Notes under the pieces: model-generated
The model's database searches: none
Seen by the model: only the letters and a program-made list of their open reading frames with translations
Told to the model about the DNA's origin: nothing
Shown here: positions 33,183-41,102 of the stretch, piece after piece
How the letters are laid out: each line of letters opens with the position of its first letter
Position numbering within the stretch: position 1 is the first letter of the stretch
Program-made: the position numbers and the translations under genes
Assembly: GCF_011759375.1 (NCBI RefSeq)
Contig: NZ_JAARML010000003.1
Location: forward strand, 558,001-622,000
Reading direction: 5' to 3'
From: Paraflavitalea devenefica
Lineage (GTDB): Bacteria; Bacteroidota; Bacteroidia; Chitinophagales; Chitinophagaceae
DNA: 64,000 bases

Positions 33183-34739
33183 ATGAAATACTCAACCATA
33201 AAATATAACACCATTCTTCTTTGTTGTTTGTCTTTATTGCTAATGGCAGGGCAGGGGTGCACTAAGTTCCTCGAAGAGGACAATGACCCTTCCAACCTGA
33301 GCCCTGATATCTACTATACTTTACCTGAACATGCCGATGCTGCGATTGCTGCCGCCTATGCCCGTACCCGGTTCATAGGAGAAGGCGCCGGCATATTTGT
33401 ACAGAACTTTTCCATGCTGGAAGCAGTGACCGGCACTGCCCGTACGGAAACTGCCCAGAACTCGGACCTCAATAACCTTTTCGGGTTAGTATACAATGGC
33501 GACAATTTGCTGGTGAACAACTGGTGGAATGGCCTGTACAATGTGATTGCACAAACCAATCTTGTATTGGATAAAGTTCCGGCCATTGACATGGAGGAAG
33601 CCCGGAAAAACAAAGTATTGGGAGAAGCCCGTTTTCTGCGCGCATGGGCTTATTTCTATGCCGTAAGATTATGGGGCGATATTCCCTTATTGACCAAACC
33701 TATTTATAGTTCTTCCGACAGCAGCTTTGCGCCTCCCCGTGCTCCGGTGCAGACTGTATATGACCAGATCGTAGCCGACCTTACCACTGCAGAAGCATCG
33801 GGTTTGCCATGGGCTGATGCTACCGGTAAAACTTCCTTAGGCGCCATCAAATCTTTATTGGCCGAAGTATACCTCACCATGGCAGGCCAGCCCTTGAATA
33901 AAGGAACGGAGTACTATACCCTCGCTGCCGCCAAAGCCCAGGAAGTCATTAGCAATGGCGCTTTCAGTTTATTCACCAACTATGGCGACCTGCACAACCT
34001 GGCCCAGGAAAACAAAGGGGAACACATCTTTGAGATCCAATACCTGGCTTCCGTAGCCGGTAATCCTATTCAACCTATATTACTGCCCAACTTTAAAGGC
34101 GTATCTGCTTATGGTACAGAAGTAGGCAGTACGGTACCTACGCCGGCCTTCTATGCATCGTATGAAGCGGGCGACCTTCGTACGGTAGACAGGCAGGGAT
34201 TTTATTATACTTCCTATTATACTGAAGGGAATGGTGCGCTGAAGAACCTTGGGGCTCCTTACATCTATAAGCATTTTGACATCATAGCAAATGGTACCCT
34301 GGGAGTGGCCGGTACTACGCAAAGCGACCTGAACTGGCCGCAAATACGTTTTGCCCAGGTACTGTTGACCTATGCTGAGGCGCAGAATGAAGCTGCTGCA
34401 GCGCCTAATACTGATGCCTGGAATGCCTTGAAGAAGATCAGGGACAGGGCCCAGCTTACTACACCGGCCCTGGCAACCTTTACAAAGAACAGTTTCCGGG
34501 AAGCTGTGTGGAGGGAACGGTGGCATGAGCTGTGTTATGAAGGCATTACCTGGTTTGATATGGTGCGTTTGAGAAAAGCCTATAAGGAAAGCTCCAACGC
34601 TTTCGTGGATTTTGTAGGGCATACCTTTGCCGACAATAACGCGAAGCTGGAACAGAAACACCTGCTTTTCCCGCTTCCCACCAGTGAACTGAGGAACAAT
34701 ACGAACTTAAAGCCGCAGAATCCCGGTTACCCTGAATAA
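33183..34739 (+). CDS. RagB/SusD family nutrient-binding lipoprotein
   Basis: 518 residues. Lipoprotein signal with the lipobox LLMAGQGC, so Cys is lipidated and the protein sits on the cell surface over the SusC pore. Family marks include SPDIYYTLPEHADAAIAAAYA near the start, the TPR-like helical core LGEARFLRAWAYFYAVRLWGDIPL, and the C-terminal SusD block (FREAVWRERWHELCYEGITWFDMVR, HLLFPLPTSEL). It captures the glycan for the transporter encoded 30 bp upstream. Confidence 0.95.
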   Translation: MKYSTIKYNTILLCCLSLLLMAGQGCTKFLEEDNDPSNLSPDIYYTLPEHADAAIAAAYARTRFIGEGAGIFVQNFSMLEAVTGTARTETAQNSDLNNLFGLVYNGDNLLVNNWWNGLYNVIAQTNLVLDKVPAIDMEEARKNKVLGEARFLRAWAYFYAVRLWGDIPLLTKPIYSSSDSSFAPPRAPVQTVYDQIVADLTTAEASGLPWADATGKTSLGAIKSLLAEVYLTMAGQPLNKGTEYYTLAAAKAQEVISNGAFSLFTNYGDLHNLAQENKGEHIFEIQYLASVAGNPIQPILLPNFKGVSAYGTEVGSTVPTPAFYASYEAGDLRTVDRQGFYYTSYYTEGNGALKNLGAPYIYKHFDIIANGTLGVAGTTQSDLNWPQIRFAQVLLTYAEAQNEAAAAPNTDAWNALKKIRDRAQLTTPALATFTKNSFREAVWRERWHELCYEGITWFDMVRLRKAYKESSNAFVDFVGHTFADNNAKLEQKHLLFPLPTSELRNNTNLKPQNPGYPE

Positions 34740-34761
34740 CAGCATGACCAGGATTAACAAT

Positions 34762-34802
34762 AACCGGCCGGAGAGCCTTCAGGCGCTGCGGCCGGTTTTT
34801 TA
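34762..34802 (+). terminator. Terminator after the first susD
   Basis: AACCGGCCG (34762-34770) pairs with CGGCCGGTT (34789-34797), enclosing a second weaker stem, then T6. Confidence 0.85.
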
Positions 34803-34851
34803 TTGACCGGAATGGTTTAGATTAGCAGTTTATTACTATTTCTCATTGCTT

Positions 34852-35862
34852 ATGAAAAGAGTATCACTGAAAGACATTGCCAAAATGGTAGGGGCCTCGC
34901 CCTCAACCGTATCGTTTATCCTGAACGGTAAAGCCAGCCAGATGCGTATCAGTGACGAATTGAAGAATAAAGTATTGGCAACGGCTAAAAAAATGGGCTA
35001 CCAGCCCAACCAGGTGGCGGTGAGCCTCCGCACGGGGCAAACCAAAATACTGGGGCTGTTGGTGGAAGACATCTCCAACAACTTCTTTGCATCGCTAGCC
35101 AAAACCATTGAGGATGAAGCAGAGGAGTTTGGCTACAAAGTGGTTTACTCCAGTACAGAGAATAAAAGTAAAAAAGGAGTTGAATTACTGCGCATGTTGA
35201 CCCAGCGCCAGGTAGATGGCTATCTGATAACGCCTACACTGGGCATGGAAGAGGATATTGAAATGCTGGTAAAGCATAAAAAGCCATTGGTATTAATGGA
35301 CCGTTATTTCCCGGGTATAGAAGCCGCGTATGTACAGGTAGATAATAGCGGGGCCGTTATGCAGGGAATGGAGCACCTCTTTAAAAAGGGATATAAAAAA
35401 ATAGCCTTTGTTACCATTGAGTCGGGCCTGATCCAGATGCGTCAGCGGGAGGAAGCTTATGCCAACGCCATTGGCAGCAGTCCCGAACAAAAGAAAAAGT
35501 ACATACTGAAAGTAAATTATAATGGCGACCGGGAACTTATTATAGAGCAAATAACAGAATTCCTTAAAAAGAATAAACCCGACGCTGTATTCTTCGCCAC
35601 CAACTATTTGGGTATACTTGGTTTGGAAAGTATCAGGGCCATTGGATTAACGATCCCCCGCGACCTGGCCGTTATTTGTTTTGACGACAATGATATTTTC
35701 CGTTTACACCTGCCCGGGATTACCGTTCTTCAGCAACCGGTAGAGGCCATTGCCCGCACTGCTATTCATATCCTGATGCAGCAACTCGGTAACAATAAGA
35801 TAACCCTGAAAAAAAATCAGCTCCAACTTGCAGCGAATTTTATCGTTAGAGAGTCTACGTAA
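34852..35862 (+). CDS. LacI-family transcriptional regulator, paralogue 1
   Basis: 336 residues from the ATG at 34852; the frame extends to a TTG at 34846 but MKRVSLKDIAK is the family start. The N-terminal helix-turn-helix is VSLKDIAKMVGASPSTVSFILNGKA cut at residue 30, and the hinge NQVAVSLRTG has the operator-intercalating Leu. The rest is a periplasmic-binding-protein-like sugar sensor. It lies between the two susCD pairs behind a terminator. The recognition helix SPSTVSF is identical in the second LacI (47002), so both probably read the CG-centred operators of this locus. Just upstream, AATGGTTTAG (34811-34820) resembles a half operator, a hint of autoregulation. The ligand is unknown, plausibly mannose or a manno-oligosaccharide. 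Confidence 0.92.
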   Translation: MKRVSLKDIAKMVGASPSTVSFILNGKASQMRISDELKNKVLATAKKMGYQPNQVAVSLRTGQTKILGLLVEDISNNFFASLAKTIEDEAEEFGYKVVYSSTENKSKKGVELLRMLTQRQVDGYLITPTLGMEEDIEMLVKHKKPLVLMDRYFPGIEAAYVQVDNSGAVMQGMEHLFKKGYKKIAFVTIESGLIQMRQREEAYANAIGSSPEQKKKYILKVNYNGDRELIIEQITEFLKKNKPDAVFFATNYLGILGLESIRAIGLTIPRDLAVICFDDNDIFRLHLPGITVLQQPVEAIARTAIHILMQQLGNNKITLKKNQLQLAANFIVREST

Positions 35863-35893
35863 AAACGGCTAATTAACATTCTATTGTATTTCT

Positions 35894-35926
35894 ATTTTGC
35901 AAAATCGGTTTAGTTGCGTAATATTG
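35894..35926 (+). promoter_or_regulatory. Shared promoter with built-in LacI-type operator, copy 2
   Basis: Same module as at 29714 with one base changed: ATTTTGCAAAAT, CGGTTTAGTTGC, then TAATATTG at 35919-35926. TTTG at 35896-35899; spacer 19 nt. It lies 32 bp after the lacI stop and about 265 bp before susC 2, a leader length close to that of susC 1. Confidence 0.75.
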
Positions 35927-36054
35927 GCCCGCGCTTTACGGGGTAAAGCTGTGTTCCAATCTCCTTACCATACTATTATACCTTATTGCTGTGCAACATG
36001 CTTCTTTGTAATACAATAGATTAATAGAGACCAAATATTTTTTTTGTCCTATGG

Positions 36055-36068
36055 CTAAAACGTTTTAG
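36055..36068 (+). promoter_or_regulatory. Perfect 14-bp LacI-type operator palindrome
   Basis: CTAAAACGTTTTAG is its own reverse complement with the central CG typical of LacI/GalR operators. It sits 122 bp before susC 2. A TTTG (36043-36046) precedes it by 8 nt and a weak -7-like TAGTGTTA (36066-36073) overlaps its right end, so a second repressed promoter is possible. Confidence 0.7.
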
Positions 36069-36190
36069 TGTTAACCTTGGAAGGATATGGAATTGCCGGT
36101 TATTGCGGGTTTATATAAACGGCAATGCATAAATAATTGCTAAACGAAGACTTTTAATACAAACAATAAACCCAAACAAAACACTTGCGT

Positions 36191-39175
36191 ATGGAAAAGC
36201 GACGTTCCAGCCTCGTGCGGACGGGTATGCTTTGCCTAATGGCACTGCTATTCCTATCCGTCACCGCCTTCTCTCAAACGAGAACGATTACCGGTAAGGT
36301 AACTGATGCAACAGACAAGCAACCTTTAGCCGGAGTTACTGTAACAGTAAAAGGCTCCACTACCTCCACACAAACAGGCATCGACGGTACTTACAAAATC
36401 ACCGTTCCTTCAGGTGCTACAATGTTAGTTTTTTCTTTCGTTGGTCATGGCGAGCAGGAAGTAGCTATTGGCTCTTCAGGATCAGTTGATGCTATGCTGA
36501 CTCCCAGTGGCAAATCACTCGATAACGTAGTGGTTGTGGGTTATGGTACACAGAAGAGAAGACTGGTAACTACGGCTGTAGACCACGTTAGTGCTGAAGA
36601 TTTCAGGCAGAGCGGCGCGCGCAATGCCCTTGATCTGATCCAGGGTAAAGTAGCTGGTCTTAACGTAAGAAGAAGCAGCTCTAACCCTAACTCTGGTGTT
36701 ACTGTTCAGCTTCGTGGCGTAGTTTCTCTGACTGGTGATCAGTCTCCTTTGATCGTCATTGATGGTATTCCCGGCGGTAACCTTGATCTTCTGCAGCAGG
36801 ATGACGTTGAATCCATCGATGTATTGAAAGATGGTTCTGCTGCTGCTATTTATGGTACGCAGGGCAATGGTGGGGTTATTTTGATCACTACCAAAAAAGG
36901 TAAGGCAGGCCCTGCGCGTTATGATTATTCCACCTACGTAAGAAGAGAGTACCTGTATAAAAGACCTGACTTCTTCACTCCTGAAGAGTTCAGGGCTGCT
37001 ATGCAATCCGGTCAACTGAAAGGCTATACCGATTATGGTGCAACAACTGACTTTTTTGAGGCTTTAATCAATAAAACCAATACTACTCAATACCATACGC
37101 TGGGTATCTCCGGAGGTACTGTCAATAGTAACTACCGTGCCAGTGTTTTCTACAGAGATCTGCAAGGTTTTGCTTTGGAGAATGGTCGTAAGGAGTATGG
37201 AGGAAGGTTAAGTTTCAACCAAAAAGGCTTGGATAACCGTTTAACTGTACAGTTGAACCTGGCTACAAACTTCAACAATGCCAACCTGTTGGGTGGTGGT
37301 GGCTGGGAAGACCAGTTGACTAAGAACCCAACTTTGTCTCATTATGATGTCGACGGAACTTGGTTATTTGAAGGAACGAGTACTAATCAGGTAGCGAGAT
37401 TACACCAGGAAACCAATAAAAGGCAGCAGCAAACTACTGCAGCCAGCGGAAGTGCTACCCTGGAAATACTGAAAGGATTGAAAGGGGCAGTTTTTGCCTC
37501 AGTACAACGCGACAGTTATATAGATGGTGAGTACCGAGAATTGGCTTCTGAATTCTCCAAAGAGAATGACCTCCAGAAAAATGGCGGTTATGCACGCCGG
37601 GCTACTACACTGAATATTGACTATGCCCTGGAGCCTACCATTGAGTACACCAGGACCATTAAAAATGACCATAATATTGGCGCCATTGCCGGTTACAGCT
37701 ACCGCTATTCCGTATATGAAGGTTTTAGCGCCAGCAACTACGGTTTTGTAAATGATCTCTTCAGGGAAAATAACCTCAATGCCGGAAGCACCCTGAACAA
37801 TATTGGTAAAGGTGTCAGCAGCTACAAAGGTGATAATACCCTGATCGCGTTCTTTGGTAGAGTAAACTACGCCTACCAGGAAAAATACATGATGCAATTT
37901 ATACTGCGTCGTGAAGGCTCTTCCCGTTTTGGTGCCAACAACAAGTGGGGGAATTTCCCTGCCGCCTCACTTGCCTGGAATATCAGCAGGGAGAATTTCA
38001 TGAAGAATATCGATGTGATCAATAACCTGAAACTGCGTGTCGGTTATGGCATTACCGGTAACCAGGGTATTGGCAACTATTCTTCACTCGTTACATTGGG
38101 CGGTGGCGGAATTTACAGGTATCCTGATGGCGTGTACCGCGAAACCTATGGCCCGAACAGGAATCCGAATCCTAATTTACGTTGGGAAAAAAAGAACGAA
38201 TTGAACATTGGTGTTGACTTTGCTTTGCTGGACAGCCGTTTAAATGGTTCAATTGAAGTATACAAACGCGAAACGGAAGATTTGTTGGAGACCTATACCT
38301 CTCCACAGCCTCCTTTTGTAAGAGAGAGCATCTACACCAACGTTGGTACTATTTCAGCAAAAGGTATTGAATTGACCATCAATGCGATTCCGGTAAGAAC
38401 AAAGAACTTCACCTGGAGTCTCGACTTTACGGGTAATACCACCAAAAACAAGCTGGATAAACTTTCCAACGAAATATACAAGCTTCCTTATCGTGAATAT
38501 GGCGGCATTGGAGGTTTTGGTGCTTTGGGAAATGCTATCAGAACCTATGAGGGAGGTGATCTTGGTGAGTTCTGGGCTAAACGTTTTGCCGGTTTTCAAC
38601 CTAATGGAGAATGGCTTTTCTACAATAGGAAAGGAGAAAAAGTGCTGAATAAAGATATCAATAACTCATTTGATAAGAGCACAACCGATCTCACTGTTGC
38701 AGGTAATTCCATTCCAAAGTTTTATCTCTCCATGACAAACAGTTTCCAATACAAAAACTTTGACTTCAGATTCTACTTAAGAGGAAAATTTGGTCATAAG
38801 ATCCTGAATACAATGGGACTTTCTTATGGTAACATTACCTCAAAGACCAACCTGTTAAGAAGCTCCTTTACTAAGTATGCTGAAGTAAATGCAGGCACTT
38901 CGCCCAGTGCATACATGTACTCTGATTATTATATAGAGTCTGGCGACTTTGTTAAACTGGATGAGGTAACGCTCGGCTATAATTTCAAATTGAAGACCAA
39001 ATACCTGAGAAATTTGAGAGTATACGCTACTGGTCAGAATCTGGCTACCATCACAGGATATACAGGTAATGATCCTGACTTTGTAAATGATACCGGCCTT
39101 GGTGGCGGTATTGATAGCCGCGGACCTTATCCAAGCACATCTTCTGTTTTGATTGGTCTTAGTGTAGGATTCTAA
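36191..39175 (+). CDS. SusC/RagA family TonB-linked outer-membrane transporter, second copy
   Basis: 994 residues from the ATG at 36191 (an in-frame TTG lies at 36185). Signal peptide (MLCLMALLFLSVTAFSQ), carboxypeptidase-like domain (ITGKVTDATDKQPLAGVTV to about residue 95), plug with VVVVGYGTQKRR, VQLRGVVSLTGDQSPLIVIDG and AAIYGTQGNGGVILITTK, then the barrel. It is about as divergent from the first SusC as typical paralogues, so it probably takes a different chain length or linkage. Its upstream region has both the shared promoter-operator and the perfect operator, the densest control in the locus. The partner susD starts 46 bp downstream. Confidence 0.95.
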   Translation: MEKRRSSLVRTGMLCLMALLFLSVTAFSQTRTITGKVTDATDKQPLAGVTVTVKGSTTSTQTGIDGTYKITVPSGATMLVFSFVGHGEQEVAIGSSGSVDAMLTPSGKSLDNVVVVGYGTQKRRLVTTAVDHVSAEDFRQSGARNALDLIQGKVAGLNVRRSSSNPNSGVTVQLRGVVSLTGDQSPLIVIDGIPGGNLDLLQQDDVESIDVLKDGSAAAIYGTQGNGGVILITTKKGKAGPARYDYSTYVRREYLYKRPDFFTPEEFRAAMQSGQLKGYTDYGATTDFFEALINKTNTTQYHTLGISGGTVNSNYRASVFYRDLQGFALENGRKEYGGRLSFNQKGLDNRLTVQLNLATNFNNANLLGGGGWEDQLTKNPTLSHYDVDGTWLFEGTSTNQVARLHQETNKRQQQTTAASGSATLEILKGLKGAVFASVQRDSYIDGEYRELASEFSKENDLQKNGGYARRATTLNIDYALEPTIEYTRTIKNDHNIGAIAGYSYRYSVYEGFSASNYGFVNDLFRENNLNAGSTLNNIGKGVSSYKGDNTLIAFFGRVNYAYQEKYMMQFILRREGSSRFGANNKWGNFPAASLAWNISRENFMKNIDVINNLKLRVGYGITGNQGIGNYSSLVTLGGGGIYRYPDGVYRETYGPNRNPNPNLRWEKKNELNIGVDFALLDSRLNGSIEVYKRETEDLLETYTSPQPPFVRESIYTNVGTISAKGIELTINAIPVRTKNFTWSLDFTGNTTKNKLDKLSNEIYKLPYREYGGIGGFGALGNAIRTYEGGDLGEFWAKRFAGFQPNGEWLFYNRKGEKVLNKDINNSFDKSTTDLTVAGNSIPKFYLSMTNSFQYKNFDFRFYLRGKFGHKILNTMGLSYGNITSKTNLLRSSFTKYAEVNAGTSPSAYMYSDYYIESGDFVKLDEVTLGYNFKLKTKYLRNLRVYATGQNLATITGYTGNDPDFVNDTGLGGGIDSRGPYPSTSSVLIGLSVGF

Positions 39176-39221
39176 AAAGTATTTGGTTTACTGACCTGAC
39201 ATAATTCAAAATTATTTTCAG

Positions 39222-40904
39222 ATGAAAATGGCAAAAAAACTTATTCAATATACAGCCTTGTCGCTCTTATTGGCGGCAGGTAGCGGTTGCACAAAACTGG
39301 ACGAAAATATCTACGACCAGATGCTGACTGACAATTTTTATAATAATAAGAACGAGGTACTGTCAGCCGTATTGAGGCCTTACACGCACGCCAATGCATG
39401 GACTACACCTTCAGGCCAACCAAGTTGGTACCGGTTTAGTGAAATGCCTGCTGATCAGATAGCCTGGCCAACCAAAGGGCGCCACGGTGAAGATGGTGGT
39501 AAATGGAAAAGGCTTCACTACCATACCTGGCCAAATGACGAAAGTGATCTGAACAGGGCCTGGCAGTTGATGTGGTGGGGACTTGGTTTGTGTACTGACC
39601 CTATTGAGAACCTGGAGAAGCGTGATATTGCCAGCATGGGTATTACACAGGAAGAAAAAGATGCTTTTATTGCCGAACTAAAACTTTTAAGGGCTTATCA
39701 CTACCTGCGTATTACCGATCTATGGGGAGCTGTTCCCATCGTAACCAAGATCGGAGAACCTGCGCAGCCGCCAACTGCTTCAAGAGAAGAAGTATTTAAT
39801 TTTATTGAAAAGGAAATCCTGGACAATATTAACAAGGCACCCAAGCATTCTGCAGATATGATTGGCCGTATGAGCCAAGCTGGTGCTTATGCTATGCTGG
39901 TAGAACTGTACCTGAATGCAGACGCCTGGATTGGCAAACCGAAATGGGATGAGTGTATTGCTGCTGCCAACAAGCTAATCAATGGTGAAGCTGGTGGTCA
40001 GAATGGTGCAATGGCGCTGGATCCTAACATTTTCGACGCTTTCAAGCCTGAGAATGATAAATCCAAAGAAGCGATCTTCTCTATTGCCTACAACTTCTCC
40101 GGTGCTTCCTTTCAGCCAAGCTGGACTGGTGAGTTCTACCATTTCAACCAGAAAGATATATATGGTGGTTCCCGCAATGGAAACGACGGTATGGTATTGA
40201 TCCCAGGTGTGTGGACTAATTATGACGACAAGGATTTAAGAAAAAGGGGTTGGTTGCTGGAAGGTCCCCAGTTTTATTTTACTGATCCTACTAAGCCTGT
40301 TGTTGGTGGAACTGGTAATGAGTATGATAAAAAACCACTGGTATTCGTTGATAATATCAGGAGAAACTCAGAGGCTGCACAAAATGGGACTGACCCCAAC
40401 TTGTTACCTTCCAACATGAGTACAGGCGAAGAAAATAGCGGCGTACGCTTTAACAAGTACAAGCTTGGTAACCAAGTTGCAGGACCTGCCGGTATACCAG
40501 TTGCTAATCCTAATTACAATAACACCGATTGGCATATTTACCGTCTTACGATGATTGTTTTTGCAAAGGCAGAAGCGATCATGCGCAAAAACAATGGGGT
40601 AGCTACCCAGGAGGCGGTTGATTTGATCAACTCAAGCAGGAAACGTGCATTTACCGATGCTGACTGGCCGACATTTGCCTATACAACGACGACCCTGACC
40701 ATGGATGAATTGTTGGCAGAAAGGGGGCGTGAGTTCATTTTCGAAGGTTACCGCCGCCAGGACCTCATCCGTTGGAACAAGTTCACCACGGCCACCTGGT
40801 GGGATCACCAGCCTACTGAAGCATTCAGGAAATTATATCCGATCCCTCAGCAGCAAAGAGCACTGAACCCCAACCTAGACCAAAATGACGGCTATACTAA
40901 ATAG
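39222..40904 (+). CDS. RagB/SusD family nutrient-binding lipoprotein, second copy
   Basis: 560 residues, start at 39222 or at the ATG two codons later. Lipobox LLLAAGSGC gives a surface lipoprotein. SusD marks are NNKNEVLSAVLRPYTHANAW, the helical core ELKLLRAYHYLRITDLWGAVPI and the C-terminal block ERGREFIFEGYRRQDLIRWNKF. Unusually tryptophan-rich loops (PSWYRFSEMPADQIAWP, HYHTWPNDES) could bind sugar rings. It is the cell-surface glycan receptor for SusC 2, followed by a terminator. Confidence 0.94.
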   Translation: MKMAKKLIQYTALSLLLAAGSGCTKLDENIYDQMLTDNFYNNKNEVLSAVLRPYTHANAWTTPSGQPSWYRFSEMPADQIAWPTKGRHGEDGGKWKRLHYHTWPNDESDLNRAWQLMWWGLGLCTDPIENLEKRDIASMGITQEEKDAFIAELKLLRAYHYLRITDLWGAVPIVTKIGEPAQPPTASREEVFNFIEKEILDNINKAPKHSADMIGRMSQAGAYAMLVELYLNADAWIGKPKWDECIAAANKLINGEAGGQNGAMALDPNIFDAFKPENDKSKEAIFSIAYNFSGASFQPSWTGEFYHFNQKDIYGGSRNGNDGMVLIPGVWTNYDDKDLRKRGWLLEGPQFYFTDPTKPVVGGTGNEYDKKPLVFVDNIRRNSEAAQNGTDPNLLPSNMSTGEENSGVRFNKYKLGNQVAGPAGIPVANPNYNNTDWHIYRLTMIVFAKAEAIMRKNNGVATQEAVDLINSSRKRAFTDADWPTFAYTTTTLTMDELLAERGREFIFEGYRRQDLIRWNKFTTATWWDHQPTEAFRKLYPIPQQQRALNPNLDQNDGYTK

Positions 40905-40955
40905 CAGATTATAAAAAAGCTGATCCGTACCATTGGTTAAGGCTACGTATTATCT

Positions 40956-40996
40956 AATACCCGGACCCTCCCCTAGGGGCCCGGGTATTCTTTTTT
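40956..40996 (+). terminator. Terminator after the second susD
   Basis: AATACCCGG (40956-40964) pairs with CCGGGTATT (40981-40989), enclosing an inner CCCCTAGGGG hairpin, followed by T6. Confidence 0.88.
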
Positions 40997-41016
40997 AAGG
41001 CCCCACCTACATAATT

Positions 41017-41049
41017 ATTTTGCAAAATCGGTTTAGCCCAGTAATTTAG
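41017..41049 (+). promoter_or_regulatory. Shared promoter with built-in LacI-type operator, copy 3
   Basis: ATTTTGCAAAATCGGTTTAG is identical to the first 20 bases of copies 1 and 2; then CCCA and GTAATTTAG. TTTG 41019-41022 and TAATTTAG 41042-41049 keep the 19-nt spacing. It drives the GH92 gene, giving a leader of only about 45 nt, and makes the ATG at 41103 the sensible start. Confidence 0.75.
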
Positions 41050-41102
41050 GAGGTGTTTTGGCGTGCATTCATCCTAAACAGTATTTCTATATAATTTCAA
41101 AC

